Source: Prosthecobacter debontii
Lineage (GTDB): Bacteria; Verrucomicrobiota; Verrucomicrobiia; Verrucomicrobiales; Verrucomicrobiaceae
NCBI RefSeq assembly: GCF_900167535.1
Contig: NZ_FUYE01000002.1
Location: forward strand, 310,001-374,000
Reading direction: 5' to 3'
DNA: 64,000 nt
The position numbers were made by a program, and so were the translations under genes. The notes under the pieces are model-generated. The model was not told the DNA's origin and did not search any database. It saw only the letters and a list, made by a program, of their open reading frames with translations. This document shows, in pieces, positions 23,390 through 32,379 of this stretch. Position 1 is the stretch's first letter; every line of letters begins with the position of its first letter.

Positions 23390-23486
23390 CTGTCCCACAA
23401 TGTCATTGCGGATTAGCGGAAAGGGTGAAACGCCTTGAATAACTGGCATTCGGAAACAGTTTAAAAACGATTCCCGTTGATGTCCT

Positions 23487-24542
23487 ATGACTCTGATGAA
23501 TCGCTCCCTTCTCCTCATCACTCTGGCAGGAACAATGGCTTCCGCTCATGCCGAGGTTGTCGTTGATATCGAAGCCTTCGGCAAAAGCCTCGGGGGGTGG
23601 CTGGCACGTAAAGGCAAGGCTGCCGAGTATGAAATGTCTGAAGCGGACTATCGCACCTACCAGCCAGAGGTTTCCCCCTCTCCTGATGGTGGCATCTTCG
23701 TCTCGGTGCGTATCGACCACTGCCGCGGCTTCTTCGCTTCCGATGACCATGCCAGCCTGGAGTTAAGCTTTGCCCCAAATGGTGACCTCGTCTCAGCCCA
23801 AAGCAGCCTTGCCCTACAGGGACGCACCATCACCAGCGAACTCATCAAGGGGGGCGCCTCTGCCACCACCTCGGTAGCCGCTCCCCAGATTGATCGCGCG
23901 GTCAAGGTGGGCACAGACTTGGTGGCTGATCTGTCTTCCAAACTCCTGCGAGAAAAGGTCGTGGAACCTGGACGAGTGTCCTTCCCTGCGGCAATCCGGC
24001 ATAACTACAATCTGCTGTATCAAGCCGTGAAGTATCAGACCAAACCCGAGGTGACCGCTACGACTTCGACTCCTCCAGCCGGAAGCCCTGCCACTGCGAC
24101 TACGCCCGCTAACAATACACCGCCTCCTGCGGCGACGAATCCGGCGCAACCCAACTCCACTGCACCGCCCCCACCTGCGTCTACACCACCATCACCTCCA
24201 ACAACGAGCCCCCCTAACGGCAATGAGGCCGCAGCTCCGAATAAGGATCACCTCGTGCCCACCAACAAAGCCGCCAAGGACGACCCTGCCAAATCTCCCC
24301 CTGCGGCCCCCAAACCGCCTCCAGCACCCGCTTCGACAGCACCGACGACGACGGATGCAGCCACGGGTAAAACCATTCCCCTGCCAGACATCAAAGCCTA
24401 CAATCCCAGCGGTGCCCCCAGCACGCCGCTGCCGGCGTCTACCGCCTCAAAATCGGAGAAAGAAAAGTCTCTCCTCATGGAACACGGTGGCGAAATGCTG
24501 AAGCTAGCCCGCGACGTGGTAAAGACCACCGCAGCCCAATAA
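23487..24542 (+). CDS. Secreted Pro/Thr-rich protein, hypothetical
   Basis: 351 residues. Signal peptide (MNRSLLLITLAGTMASAHA), a structured N-terminal part (about 25-185: FGKSLGGWLARKGKAAEYEM, GGIFVSVRIDHCRGFFASDDHASLELSF) and then about 120 residues almost entirely of Pro, Thr, Ala and Ser, probably a disordered linker, ending in a short helix (KSLLMEHGGEMLKLARDVVKTTA). No family is recognised; the low-complexity tail suggests a wall- or envelope-spanning linker. A possible coding start codon three residues earlier is equally good. Confidence 0.75.
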   Translation: MTLMNRSLLLITLAGTMASAHAEVVVDIEAFGKSLGGWLARKGKAAEYEMSEADYRTYQPEVSPSPDGGIFVSVRIDHCRGFFASDDHASLELSFAPNGDLVSAQSSLALQGRTITSELIKGGASATTSVAAPQIDRAVKVGTDLVADLSSKLLREKVVEPGRVSFPAAIRHNYNLLYQAVKYQTKPEVTATTSTPPAGSPATATTPANNTPPPAATNPAQPNSTAPPPPASTPPSPPTTSPPNGNEAAAPNKDHLVPTNKAAKDDPAKSPPAAPKPPPAPASTAPTTTDAATGKTIPLPDIKAYNPSGAPSTPLPASTASKSEKEKSLLMEHGGEMLKLARDVVKTTAAQ

Positions 24543-24570
24543 GCAGCCCCTCAGTCGGTTCACATGATCC

Positions 24571-25851
24571 TCACTCAGGGAGGTCCTGTCCCTTGGTCTC
24601 TGGGAGAAAGGCCAAGAACACCAAGCCGAACAGGAACAACCCACCTAGATAGGTGATGGCAAGCCTGAGATCGAAAGTGGACTTCATATAGGCTGACAAC
24701 CAGATCAGCACAGGTGCCGCCAGAATACGGCCCGTGTTGAAACAGAATCCCGCTCCGGTTGCGCGCAGGTGGGTGGGAAACAGCTCGGGAAAATAGACCG
24801 CATAACCCGCATGGATTCCCTGTGCGAAAAAGCCAAACAGCGGCAGCAGGCAGAGCAATAAGCCATAGCTCATCAAGTAAGAAGGCAGCCAGCAGATGAT
24901 CGGTGTCATGATCAGAGCCGCGAGATGCATGATGGCAAAGGTTCGCCGACGTCCCCAGCGCGCACTGAGGGGGCCGAAAGCCAACATGCCTAGCCCCGCA
25001 CCAGCCGTCTGAATGAAACCGAAGGCCACCTTGGATTTACTCGCCACGTCCGGGTCACCCAAGCGTTTGAGTAAGTCTGCCGCGATATCTTGCCCTGCCA
25101 CGACCACGCCCCAAAAAGTGGCGAGACCCACCATGGCCAAGAGAGCGCCAAAGATCGCACGGGAGCGCCACAGAGGCGTGCCTAACAATTCACTGAAACT
25201 CCCCATGCGTTCAGCCTTGGTCTCCTTCGCCTGTTTCCAGGACTCTGGTTCTTTGATGCTGATGCGCACCCACAACACGAGAAGAGCCGGCACCACACCG
25301 ATCAAATACGCGGTGCGCCATTGCGTCCCCACCATCAGCCCTGCGGCTGCGGCCAGCCAGAGCCCTGCCACACTCGTCGCATGAAAGATACCACTGGCAC
25401 GTTCACGCGCCTGCTTAGGAAAGACCTCCGCCACCAAGGCTGCCCCTACGGCCCACTCGCCACCAACACCCATTGCCACCAGAAAACGCAACACCCCAAC
25501 CTGCCAGACCTCGGTCGCAAACGCTGTTAACCCTGAAAAAAGAGAATAACAAAGGATGGTCATAGCCATCACCGGATTTCTCCCCCATCGATCCGCCAGT
25601 GAGCTGAAGATCCAGCCACCGAGCGTTCCACCGATCAAGAAGATCCCCAGGAATCGCTCTCCCCACAGTTTGACAACAGGGTCTGCAGCCTCAACTCGTA
25701 GCAACTCAGGCAGCATGTCCGCCCGAGTAATGTTGTAAAGCTGACCTTCAAACGCATCGAAGATCCAGCCCAGAGAAGCGACAATAAGCACCAGCCACTG
25801 ATAACGAGTGACGCCTGCATACCATTTGGTGGAAGGAGATTCGGCCCTCAT
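24571..25851 (-). CDS. MFS transporter
   Basis: 426 residues with about 12 hydrophobic helices and MFS signatures (DRWGRNPVMA in the loop between helices 2 and 3; RWGRRRTFA as the matching second half; GWIFDAFEGQLYN at the start, as in aromatic-acid and metabolite:H+ symporters). It probably imports an organic acid or sugar acid. It is the last gene of a four-gene minus-strand operon with two Gfo/Idh/MocA oxidoreductases and an SsuD-like monooxygenase, five bases after the preceding stop, so it likely imports their substrate. Confidence 0.9.
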   Translation of the reverse strand: MRAESPSTKWYAGVTRYQWLVLIVASLGWIFDAFEGQLYNITRADMLPELLRVEAADPVVKLWGERFLGIFLIGGTLGGWIFSSLADRWGRNPVMAMTILCYSLFSGLTAFATEVWQVGVLRFLVAMGVGGEWAVGAALVAEVFPKQARERASGIFHATSVAGLWLAAAAGLMVGTQWRTAYLIGVVPALLVLWVRISIKEPESWKQAKETKAERMGSFSELLGTPLWRSRAIFGALLAMVGLATFWGVVVAGQDIAADLLKRLGDPDVASKSKVAFGFIQTAGAGLGMLAFGPLSARWGRRRTFAIMHLAALIMTPIICWLPSYLMSYGLLLCLLPLFGFFAQGIHAGYAVYFPELFPTHLRATGAGFCFNTGRILAAPVLIWLSAYMKSTFDLRLAITYLGGLFLFGLVFLAFLPETKGQDLPE

Positions 25852-25856
25852 ATTTA

Positions 25857-27137
25857 TCAGATCGGCAGAGTCGTGCCTGGAATCGCCACAGGATACCATC
25901 CATCAGCATCTGGCTTCACGGGCGGTTCGGTCTGCCAAGTGAGGTCATCGGGCACCAGGATTTCTTGGGAGTTCAGCGCTTGTGCCCAGGTGATGACTTG
26001 CCCCGTGTAACTCGCCATTCGCCCCATGACACCCATCAGGGTGCTGTGAGCAGCGTATTCGGCATCAATCCGCACCTTGCCCGTGCGGATGTTTTCAAAG
26101 AAGGCATCGTGCTCCAGTTGATACGGGTCTTCCTTGGTGCGACTACGCTTCCCGCCAGGAGGCTGACCATTGATGCTGAATTTTCCTCCGTTGCCCAGGT
26201 CTGCCACTCCTTTGGTGCCATGAAAATGTTCACTCACATCGCGTGCGCATTTGCCGCCGATCTGGCAGCACTGGCTGAGAATACGCATGCCGTTTTCATA
26301 CTCAAATTCAACCGTGTGATGATCGAAGATGGTGCCGTTCTCGCGCGCTTTGCGCACCTCACGCCCTCCGTGCCCCACGGCTTTGATCGGCATTTTGCCC
26401 TGCATCACCCAGTTGGCTACATCCAGATTATGGCAGTGCTGCTCGAGGATGTGGTCACCACTCATCCAAGTGAAGAAATACCAGTTACGAATCTGGTAAT
26501 GCAGTTCACTTTCCCCCGGTTCACGAGGGAAGCCTGGGCGAGAGGTGCCATTCCAATAAACACGACCATGAACGAGATCACCGATTTCACCGTTGTGAAT
26601 GCGCTGGATCACATCCATGTAACCCGGATCATAACGACGCTGAAATCCCACACAGACATTCAGCTTCTTTTCCTTGGCAACCTGTGCTGCAGCTAAGACA
26701 CGCCGAACACCCGCCGCATCTGTGGCGACAGGCTTTTCCATGAAGACATGTTTACCCGCCTTGATCGCCTGCTCAAATAAGAAAGGCCGTGGCCCCGGTG
26801 GCGTCGTGATCAAGACCACATCCGCCAAATCAAAGGCTTTCTTGTAGTCTTGAAAATCGGTAAAGACTTGGTCGGGCGACACATCAATCTGCCCCTCATG
26901 CTTTTGTTTCAAGATGTCCAAGGCGGCTTGAGCCTTCCCCTCCAGGGGGTCCACTAAGGCCACCAGCTTGACAGTCGAACCTGCACTGAGGGCCTGATTA
27001 CAAGCCCCTGTTCCCCGGCCGCCACAGCCGATCAGAGCGATTTTAATATCTCCATCCGAAGGAGCCGCAAAGGCATGAGTCGCTGCTGAAACAGCAGCGA
27101 CAGAAGCAGACGTCATGAAACTACGGCGCGTTGTCAT
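25857..27137 (-). CDS. Tat-exported Gfo/Idh/MocA oxidoreductase
   Basis: 426 residues. The N-terminus carries a twin-arginine signal (TTRRSFMTSASVAAVSAATHAFA), then a Rossmann fold (KIALIGCGGRGTGACNQAL) and the family motif MEKPVATDAAGVR. The C-terminal domain follows the typical pattern of sugar dehydrogenases of this family that are exported in Verrucomicrobia and Planctomycetes, where NAD(P) may be tightly held. Substrate unknown. It is the third gene of the operon, 13 bases after the second. Confidence 0.92.
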   Translation of the reverse strand: MTTRRSFMTSASVAAVSAATHAFAAPSDGDIKIALIGCGGRGTGACNQALSAGSTVKLVALVDPLEGKAQAALDILKQKHEGQIDVSPDQVFTDFQDYKKAFDLADVVLITTPPGPRPFLFEQAIKAGKHVFMEKPVATDAAGVRRVLAAAQVAKEKKLNVCVGFQRRYDPGYMDVIQRIHNGEIGDLVHGRVYWNGTSRPGFPREPGESELHYQIRNWYFFTWMSGDHILEQHCHNLDVANWVMQGKMPIKAVGHGGREVRKARENGTIFDHHTVEFEYENGMRILSQCCQIGGKCARDVSEHFHGTKGVADLGNGGKFSINGQPPGGKRSRTKEDPYQLEHDAFFENIRTGKVRIDAEYAAHSTLMGVMGRMASYTGQVITWAQALNSQEILVPDDLTWQTEPPVKPDADGWYPVAIPGTTLPI

Positions 27138-27150
27138 ACTTTAGGTTGGG

Positions 27151-28197
27151 TTAAAACTTCAACAACTCACCGACAGGAAGCGGTTGCTTTTGGCGAATGG
27201 ATTCCTCGGCAACCAGGCATAGCCCAGCCGACCACAAACCGTCTTGCCCGGTCGCGATCGGAGCTTTGCCTGTGCGGACCATTTCCACACATTGAGCGAT
27301 CTCCTCTCGGAGCTCGAAGACCTCTCCACTGTGCTTTTCGATTTTCACTTCCTCCAGATTTTCGCCGTCGAACACTTTGAGGAAATAACTCGGCTCCAGG
27401 GTCCGATCCAAGGCTCCACTCCAGCCAGCCCACAGAGCTCCTTTCGTGCCACTGACTTTGACCGTCTGATGATGCTCAAAAGCAGCGAGCGTCTGGGAAA
27501 CCACTGCATAACTGCCGTTGGCATACTTGAACATGGCACTGAAGTTATCGAAGAGTTCGGGCCGCGAAGGATCGCGTGAATTGCCATAAGCATACAGCTC
27601 CACGGGATCGCCGCTGCCTTCAAGATACCAGCGAGCCAGATCAAAAAAGTGGATTGGTTCCTCCAAGACCCAACTCCCCACTCGACTCTGATCATAGCGC
27701 CAGCCGCTAGCGCCCAGCCGATAAGGCTTCCGCAATAATTCGACGAGCACATACTGGGGATCCCCAATGGTGCCACGCTCAATGATCTTCTTGATCTCCC
27801 CCCATTGAGAAGAAAGCCGGAGTTCATGTCCTACCGCCAGATGCACGCCATACTCACGAGCAGCAGCCACGATCGCTTTACAGTCTTCCAAAGTGATGGC
27901 CATGGGCTTTTCCAAAAGCACATGTTTGCCTCGGCTCATCGCCGCGACCGCGATCTCCCGATGCGTGTAACTCGGAGTCACAATATCGAGAATATCAAAG
28001 TCTATTTGAGCGATCATCTCGACTGCGTCCGCGAAGATCTGAGCTTCGGGGTAAAGCGACTGAGCCTCAATCCGCGAAGCCTCGGAGGGAGCGGTGATCG
28101 CAACGATCTTGGTGTCGGGGTTACCAGCAATGGACTGAGCATGAAGCTTCCCCCAGGCACCGAAACCTGCGAGGGCAAAACGAACAGGGGCAGACAT
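27151..28197 (-). CDS. Gfo/Idh/MocA oxidoreductase, cytoplasmic
   Basis: 348 residues from the ATG at 28197. Rossmann motif ALAGFGAWGKLHAQSI and EKPMAITLEDCKAI; the catalytic-domain pattern (GWRYDQSRVGSWVLEEPIHFFDLARWYLE) is typical of sugar or inositol dehydrogenases. It lacks a signal peptide, in contrast to the next gene, so the operon has one cytoplasmic and one exported member. Four bases after the monooxygenase stop. A longer N-terminal extension overlaps that gene and is rejected. Confidence 0.92.
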   Translation of the reverse strand: MSAPVRFALAGFGAWGKLHAQSIAGNPDTKIVAITAPSEASRIEAQSLYPEAQIFADAVEMIAQIDFDILDIVTPSYTHREIAVAAMSRGKHVLLEKPMAITLEDCKAIVAAAREYGVHLAVGHELRLSSQWGEIKKIIERGTIGDPQYVLVELLRKPYRLGASGWRYDQSRVGSWVLEEPIHFFDLARWYLEGSGDPVELYAYGNSRDPSRPELFDNFSAMFKYANGSYAVVSQTLAAFEHHQTVKVSGTKGALWAGWSGALDRTLEPSYFLKVFDGENLEEVKIEKHSGEVFELREEIAQCVEMVRTGKAPIATGQDGLWSAGLCLVAEESIRQKQPLPVGELLKF

Positions 28198-28201
28198 AAA
28201 A

Positions 28202-29353
28202 TCAATGACGGGGAGCCGTGGTAAGAGGAGTCGCAGGGTTCGAAACCCGCCGACTTTGGACTTCATTCAGCCGACAAGTCGGCAGTTTTGGCAAGACATA
28301 TCGGGCAAAAAGATCGCACTCATCCAGGTGAGGATAACCGCTCAAGATGAAGGCACGCATGCCCATGTCCATGTAGCGGTTGAGCTTCGCCAAGACCTGA
28401 TCGGGATCTCCTACAATGGCGCTTCCGCAGCCGCTGCGCGCGAGCCCGATGCCTGACCAGACATGATCCTCAATGAAAAGATCTTTGCTCTTCGAGCGAA
28501 GCTCATCTTGCCTCAAAACCCCTGCACTCTGGCTATCCATGGATCGATTTTTGATCTCTTGGCCTTTCTCTAAATCGAGTTTTGAAATCAGTTTATCCGC
28601 CGCTGCACGAGCCTCAGCTTCCGTCTCGCGAACGATGACATGAATGCGTAACCCAAAATCCAGGGTGCGCCCGTAGGAGGCCGCTTTTTCAGACATACCC
28701 CGCATCGTCTCCGCCAACCGATCTTCGGTCTCTGGCCACATCAAGAAAACATCACAATGTTTGGCACATAGATCCTGAGCGATGGGTGAAATACCCCCAA
28801 AGTAAAGCAGCGGCCCGCCGTTCTGTTGATAGGGCTTAGCCGCTTCGCAGTTCGGCAGGGAAAACTGATAGTGCGCACCTTTCCACTCGAACGGTCCATC
28901 CGTCGTCCAGAGCTTTTGCAGGATTTGAATGATTTCGCTGCTGCGCGCATAGCGCACTTCATTGCTCTCCTTTTGCCCTGGCATGTCGGAGGAAATGATG
29001 TTCAGGCAGAGGCGCCCCTGAGCTATGTGATCCACGGTGGCAATCGCTCTTGCCAGCATGGGCGGCCAAACTTCCCCCATCCGCAGGGCTACGAGTTGAT
29101 TGATCTGCCGTGTTTGAGGTGCCATGGCCGCTGCAAAGGTGAGCGCATCCTGCCCTACAATCCATCCTGACGGCAGGAGGATGTTTTGGAAGCCATGCTC
29201 GTCGGCGCGCTTCACGAGACTCCCGCAATGCTCATAATTGCTGCGCAAGCGACCGTCAGGCACACCCAAATACTCGTAATCGTCTCCGCATAAAGCCGAG
29301 AACCAAGCGATCTCAGCCCGGCGTTCAGGAGTGCGTATGACTGGTGGATTCAT
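28202..29353 (-). CDS. LLM-class flavin-dependent monooxygenase (SsuD-like)
   Basis: 383 residues of the bacterial luciferase-like family, closest in pattern to alkanesulfonate monooxygenase SsuD (FQNILLPSGWIVGQDALTFAAAMAPQT, NIISSDMPGQKESNEVRYARSSEIIQIL, PLLYFGGISPIAQDL, IVGDPDQVLAKLNRYMDMGMRAFILSGYPHLDE). Such enzymes use FMNH2 and O2 to cleave C-S bonds of sulfonates or to hydroxylate substrates. It is the first gene of the operon with two sugar-type oxidoreductases and a transporter. No flavin reductase is obvious; the divergent FAD protein is a candidate. Substrate unknown. Confidence 0.88.
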   Translation of the reverse strand: MNPPVIRTPERRAEIAWFSALCGDDYEYLGVPDGRLRSNYEHCGSLVKRADEHGFQNILLPSGWIVGQDALTFAAAMAPQTRQINQLVALRMGEVWPPMLARAIATVDHIAQGRLCLNIISSDMPGQKESNEVRYARSSEIIQILQKLWTTDGPFEWKGAHYQFSLPNCEAAKPYQQNGGPLLYFGGISPIAQDLCAKHCDVFLMWPETEDRLAETMRGMSEKAASYGRTLDFGLRIHVIVRETEAEARAAADKLISKLDLEKGQEIKNRSMDSQSAGVLRQDELRSKSKDLFIEDHVWSGIGLARSGCGSAIVGDPDQVLAKLNRYMDMGMRAFILSGYPHLDECDLFARYVLPKLPTCRLNEVQSRRVSNPATPLTTAPRH

Positions 29354-29401
29354 GGTGATTGAAGCGACAGAGAGTGAGGATTAACGGATGATACAGCTTT
29401 T

Positions 29402-29421
29402 TATTGCAATATTGGAATAAA
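29402..29421 (-). promoter_or_regulatory. Operator half A of a 20-bp inverted pair in the divergent promoter region
   Basis: TATTGCAATATTGGAATAAA on the plus strand is the exact reverse complement of the second copy at 29528-29547. Each copy is itself almost palindromic around CAATATTG. It lies 48 bases upstream of the monooxygenase start, within its promoter region, and is probably the binding site of one of the regulators encoded by the divergent operon. Confidence 0.75.
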
Positions 29422-29527
29422 GAGGAGCAAAAGCGTCTTTGTCCATCCACCTTAGCACAAGCTGCCACGATGTTTGACGACGCGATTTCGGGCAGTATAA
29501 CCAAGCTGCATTCGTTCATTGCGATTA

Positions 29528-29547
29528 TTTATTCCAATATTGCAATA
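29528..29547 (+). promoter_or_regulatory. Operator half B of a 20-bp inverted pair in the divergent promoter region
   Basis: TTTATTCCAATATTGCAATA, exact reverse complement of the copy at 29402-29421, 106 bases away. It lies 55 bases upstream of the FAD-protein start, mirroring the position of the first copy relative to the monooxygenase operon, so one regulator could control both operons. Confidence 0.75.
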
Positions 29548-29602
29548 TGTGACTAGACTGCACGTGTTAACAAGCACAAATTCCAGTTAACGCGTAAAAC
29601 AC

Positions 29603-31033
29603 ATGAGCACGCCTTCACGCATTCATCACGTGGCCATCATTGGCGGCGGCTTCAGCGGTGTCATGACGGCGGTTAATCTGGCTCGCTTGGCCAAGGAACC
29701 CATGCGCCTCACCCTGATCCAAGCTGGCGCTCTCGGCCGGGGCGTGGCTTACAGCACCACACGCCCTGAACATCTGTTAAATGTAGCTGCGCGGAACATG
29801 TCTGCCTTTCCAGATCTGCCCGATCACCTCTTGCAATGGCTGCGCACCCGCATGGATTTCGATGCGGTTCCGGATCGAGAATTGCGGGAGAAGTTTATTC
29901 CTCGCCAGATCTATGGCGACTATTTGCGCTCACTGCTTCTTCACTACCTGGAGGTTCCGAATGGACTGACATCTGTCCAAGTCGAACTCATCCACGATGA
30001 AGCCGTGGATGTCGAAACCCAGCCCCAAGGAGCATGTCTACACTTCCGTCATGGACCTTCCATTCTGGCGGATAAAATCGTTCTCGCTTGTGGCAACGAA
30101 ACACCAGCCTCCCTGCCTGGAGCTGAAAGTCTAACGGAACATCCCGCATGGGTGGCCAATCCTTGGCAAGCATGGCACCGGCAACTTCCAGCCCAAGGTG
30201 GCAGCGTCATCCTGCTGGGCACTGGTCTAACGGCCGTGGATGCGGTGCTCACGCTGCGCACACTCGGCTGGCAGGGAGTCATTCATGCCGTTTCACGCCA
30301 CGGTTGGCTGCCGCAGTCCCACTTTCGTGGCATTGACTACCCTGACTTCCCTCCGGCTGATGAGGATCTATCCCGATTAGGTTTGGAGGGATTGACCCAC
30401 TTGATGGAAACGCACTGCGCCCACCTGCGCGAGCGAGGTGCTAACCCTGCCATCATCGTGGATCGGTTACGGCCTCACACCCAGAGAATTTGGGAGGGCT
30501 TCTCGACCGAAGAAAAAACAGAGTTCATTCGAAAACAGGCCGCACGCTGGAATGTCTTGCGACACCGCATCGCCCCGGAAATCCATGCCCAACTCACAAG
30601 TGCTCAGCTCACAGGGCAACTCCAAGTGCATGCGGCAACGGTCACCCTAGTGGAAAGCCATGGAAACCAGATTCAGGTCCACACGACAGCTGATCATTGC
30701 CTAACAGGTGATCTCGTCGTCAATGCCACCGGACCTCAAACCCGCTTTACACGCACGTCTTCTCCACTTTTGCAAAACCTCCTTCAGCGAGGTCTGATTC
30801 GCCCCGATGCGCTGGATATGGGAGTCGCGGCGAACGTTGATCATACCGCCGTCACACCCTCAGGAGAACGCTCCCATCTTCTGCTGGCCCTGGGCCCGCT
30901 GCTGCGTGGCACGCTGTGGGAGACAGTCGCAGTTCCCGAACTGCGAGGACAAGCCAAGCGAGTGGCCGAAACCCTCCTGGGACTCTCCAGCCAAACCATC
31001 GAAAGCCCGATCATGATGGAATACATGATCTAG
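29603..31033 (+). CDS. FAD/NAD(P)-binding protein (COG4529-like)
   Basis: 476 residues. N-terminal dinucleotide fold HVAIIGGGFSGVMTAVNLARLA; then RGVAYSTTRPEHLLNVAARNMSAFPDLPDHLLQWL and QGGSVILLGTGLTAVDAVLTLR, both typical of the YdhS/COG4529 family of uncharacterised flavoproteins. It is the first gene of the rightward operon, divergent from the monooxygenase. One hypothesis is that it supplies reduced flavin or an oxidation step in the same pathway; no sequence proves this. Confidence 0.88.
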   Translation: MSTPSRIHHVAIIGGGFSGVMTAVNLARLAKEPMRLTLIQAGALGRGVAYSTTRPEHLLNVAARNMSAFPDLPDHLLQWLRTRMDFDAVPDRELREKFIPRQIYGDYLRSLLLHYLEVPNGLTSVQVELIHDEAVDVETQPQGACLHFRHGPSILADKIVLACGNETPASLPGAESLTEHPAWVANPWQAWHRQLPAQGGSVILLGTGLTAVDAVLTLRTLGWQGVIHAVSRHGWLPQSHFRGIDYPDFPPADEDLSRLGLEGLTHLMETHCAHLRERGANPAIIVDRLRPHTQRIWEGFSTEEKTEFIRKQAARWNVLRHRIAPEIHAQLTSAQLTGQLQVHAATVTLVESHGNQIQVHTTADHCLTGDLVVNATGPQTRFTRTSSPLLQNLLQRGLIRPDALDMGVAANVDHTAVTPSGERSHLLLALGPLLRGTLWETVAVPELRGQAKRVAETLLGLSSQTIESPIMMEYMI

Positions 31034-31104
31034 GCGAACCGAGAAAATCAATTGAGCCTTGTCCGCCTCCACTCCTCCCGCCATGATGACGGGGCTCCTA
31101 CACC

Positions 31105-32241
31105 ATGAGAAGTCCTGAAGAAACCCGCCATAAACTCGCCGAAGCGGTCCTGCACATCCGCAGTGGGCAGGCCACTTCACGAAAGACCTTGGCGGATCTG
31201 ATGAGTCTCTCGCCCACCACAGCGGGTTTCTACGTGGATCACCTGATCGAATCAGGCTTGCTGAAGGAATCTGGCTTGGAACAAGGTAAGATGGGCCGCC
31301 CCAAACGCACCCTGAGCACCGTTGCTGAGGCAGGTTGGTTTGCCGGAATCGAGTTCAATGCAGACCGCATCCAGATCGCTCAAGTCGCCTTCTCGGGAGA
31401 AGTACTCACAGCGGAATCCTCGCCTTTGCCTCCCGAGGCCGATGCCCGGGAGGTGATGTCTCGCATCACCACGACTTTGGCCACCTTGAATCGGCGAACT
31501 GGTCATCCTCTGCTTGGCATAGGCGTGGGCGCTCCTGGAGTGGTGGACCCGATTCAGGGCCTCGCCCTGGACTATGCTTTTATTTCCGGTTGGACCCAGA
31601 TCCCCATCCAGCACCGCCTTCAAAAACGCTTTCAGGTGCCTGTAACAGTGGAAAATAATCTGCGCACCATTGCCCTAGCTGAACGCTGGTTCGGTGCAGG
31701 CAAGCAGATGGACGACTACGTCATCCTGGGCCCACGCAGTGGGTTTGGCATCGCCATCGTGAATCAAGGCAAGTTACTCCGAGGGCGTCATTATGCTGCG
31801 GGTGAAATCGGCCGTTGGCCTTGGCAAACAGGGGAGCAGAAGGGCGAGGTTCATGACGCCATGACAGCACCGGCGGTGTGGCGAAGATTGAGCGGAATGA
31901 GTCAGCGCAGCCGGTTGCCCGAAGATCTCCGCAAGGCTCTGCTGAATTTGGATGCTCGCTCATCGCCTGCTTGGTCGGCAGTGATCCATGACTATGCGCA
32001 AGTCATTGGCCAGCTTCATTTCATCCTGGATGCCGAGGCCTACTTTCTTCATGGTCCACTGACCGCTTTAGGCTCTGCATTCTGCCAGTCCATTTCTGAC
32101 CAGGCCTGCCTGCTCATGCCCAGCCTGAAGCCCATCCCGCCTCAGGTCTTACCCTCCGAACTCGGAGATGAAGCGGGTGCGCTCGGTGCCGCCAGCTTGG
32201 CCATGGAAGCGTGGTCGCCTATGCTGACGCCTTCGGCCTAA
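31105..32241 (+). CDS. ROK-family transcription regulator, first of a tandem pair
   Basis: 378 residues. N-terminal winged helix-turn-helix (RKTLADLMSLSPTTAGFYVDHLIESGLLKESG) followed by a ROK sugar-kinase-like domain (GIGVGAPGVVDPIQGLALDYAFISGW, VTVENNLRTIALAERWFGAGKQMDDYVILGPRSGFGIAI, YAAGEIGRWPW). The ROK zinc motif CxCGxxGC is absent, and the phosphate loop reads GPRSGFGIA instead of GTGIGGGI, so it is a regulator, not a kinase. It is about half identical in appearance to the next gene, which points to tandem duplication. Probably senses a sugar and binds the nearby operators. Confidence 0.92.
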   Translation: MRSPEETRHKLAEAVLHIRSGQATSRKTLADLMSLSPTTAGFYVDHLIESGLLKESGLEQGKMGRPKRTLSTVAEAGWFAGIEFNADRIQIAQVAFSGEVLTAESSPLPPEADAREVMSRITTTLATLNRRTGHPLLGIGVGAPGVVDPIQGLALDYAFISGWTQIPIQHRLQKRFQVPVTVENNLRTIALAERWFGAGKQMDDYVILGPRSGFGIAIVNQGKLLRGRHYAAGEIGRWPWQTGEQKGEVHDAMTAPAVWRRLSGMSQRSRLPEDLRKALLNLDARSSPAWSAVIHDYAQVIGQLHFILDAEAYFLHGPLTALGSAFCQSISDQACLLMPSLKPIPPQVLPSELGDEAGALGAASLAMEAWSPMLTPSA

Positions 32242-32270
32242 ATGCGATCAAAAGTAGAGCCATGAGGCGA

Positions 32271-32286
32271 AACTTTAGCGAAAGTT
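32271..32286. promoter_or_regulatory. Palindrome between the two ROK genes
   Basis: AACTTT-AGCG-AAAGTT, a perfect 6-bp inverted repeat with a four-base spacer in the 138-base gap before the second ROK gene. It is a candidate operator for one of the three regulators; it differs from the 29.4-29.5 kb operator sequence. Confidence 0.5.
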
Positions 32287-32379
32287 CTTTATGCGATGTC
32301 AAAATATGTAAAATCCGGCTTGGACAGTGCAGAATAAGCCGCCCGCTGGTTTTAACTCGAACACAGACGTCCGTATCTC

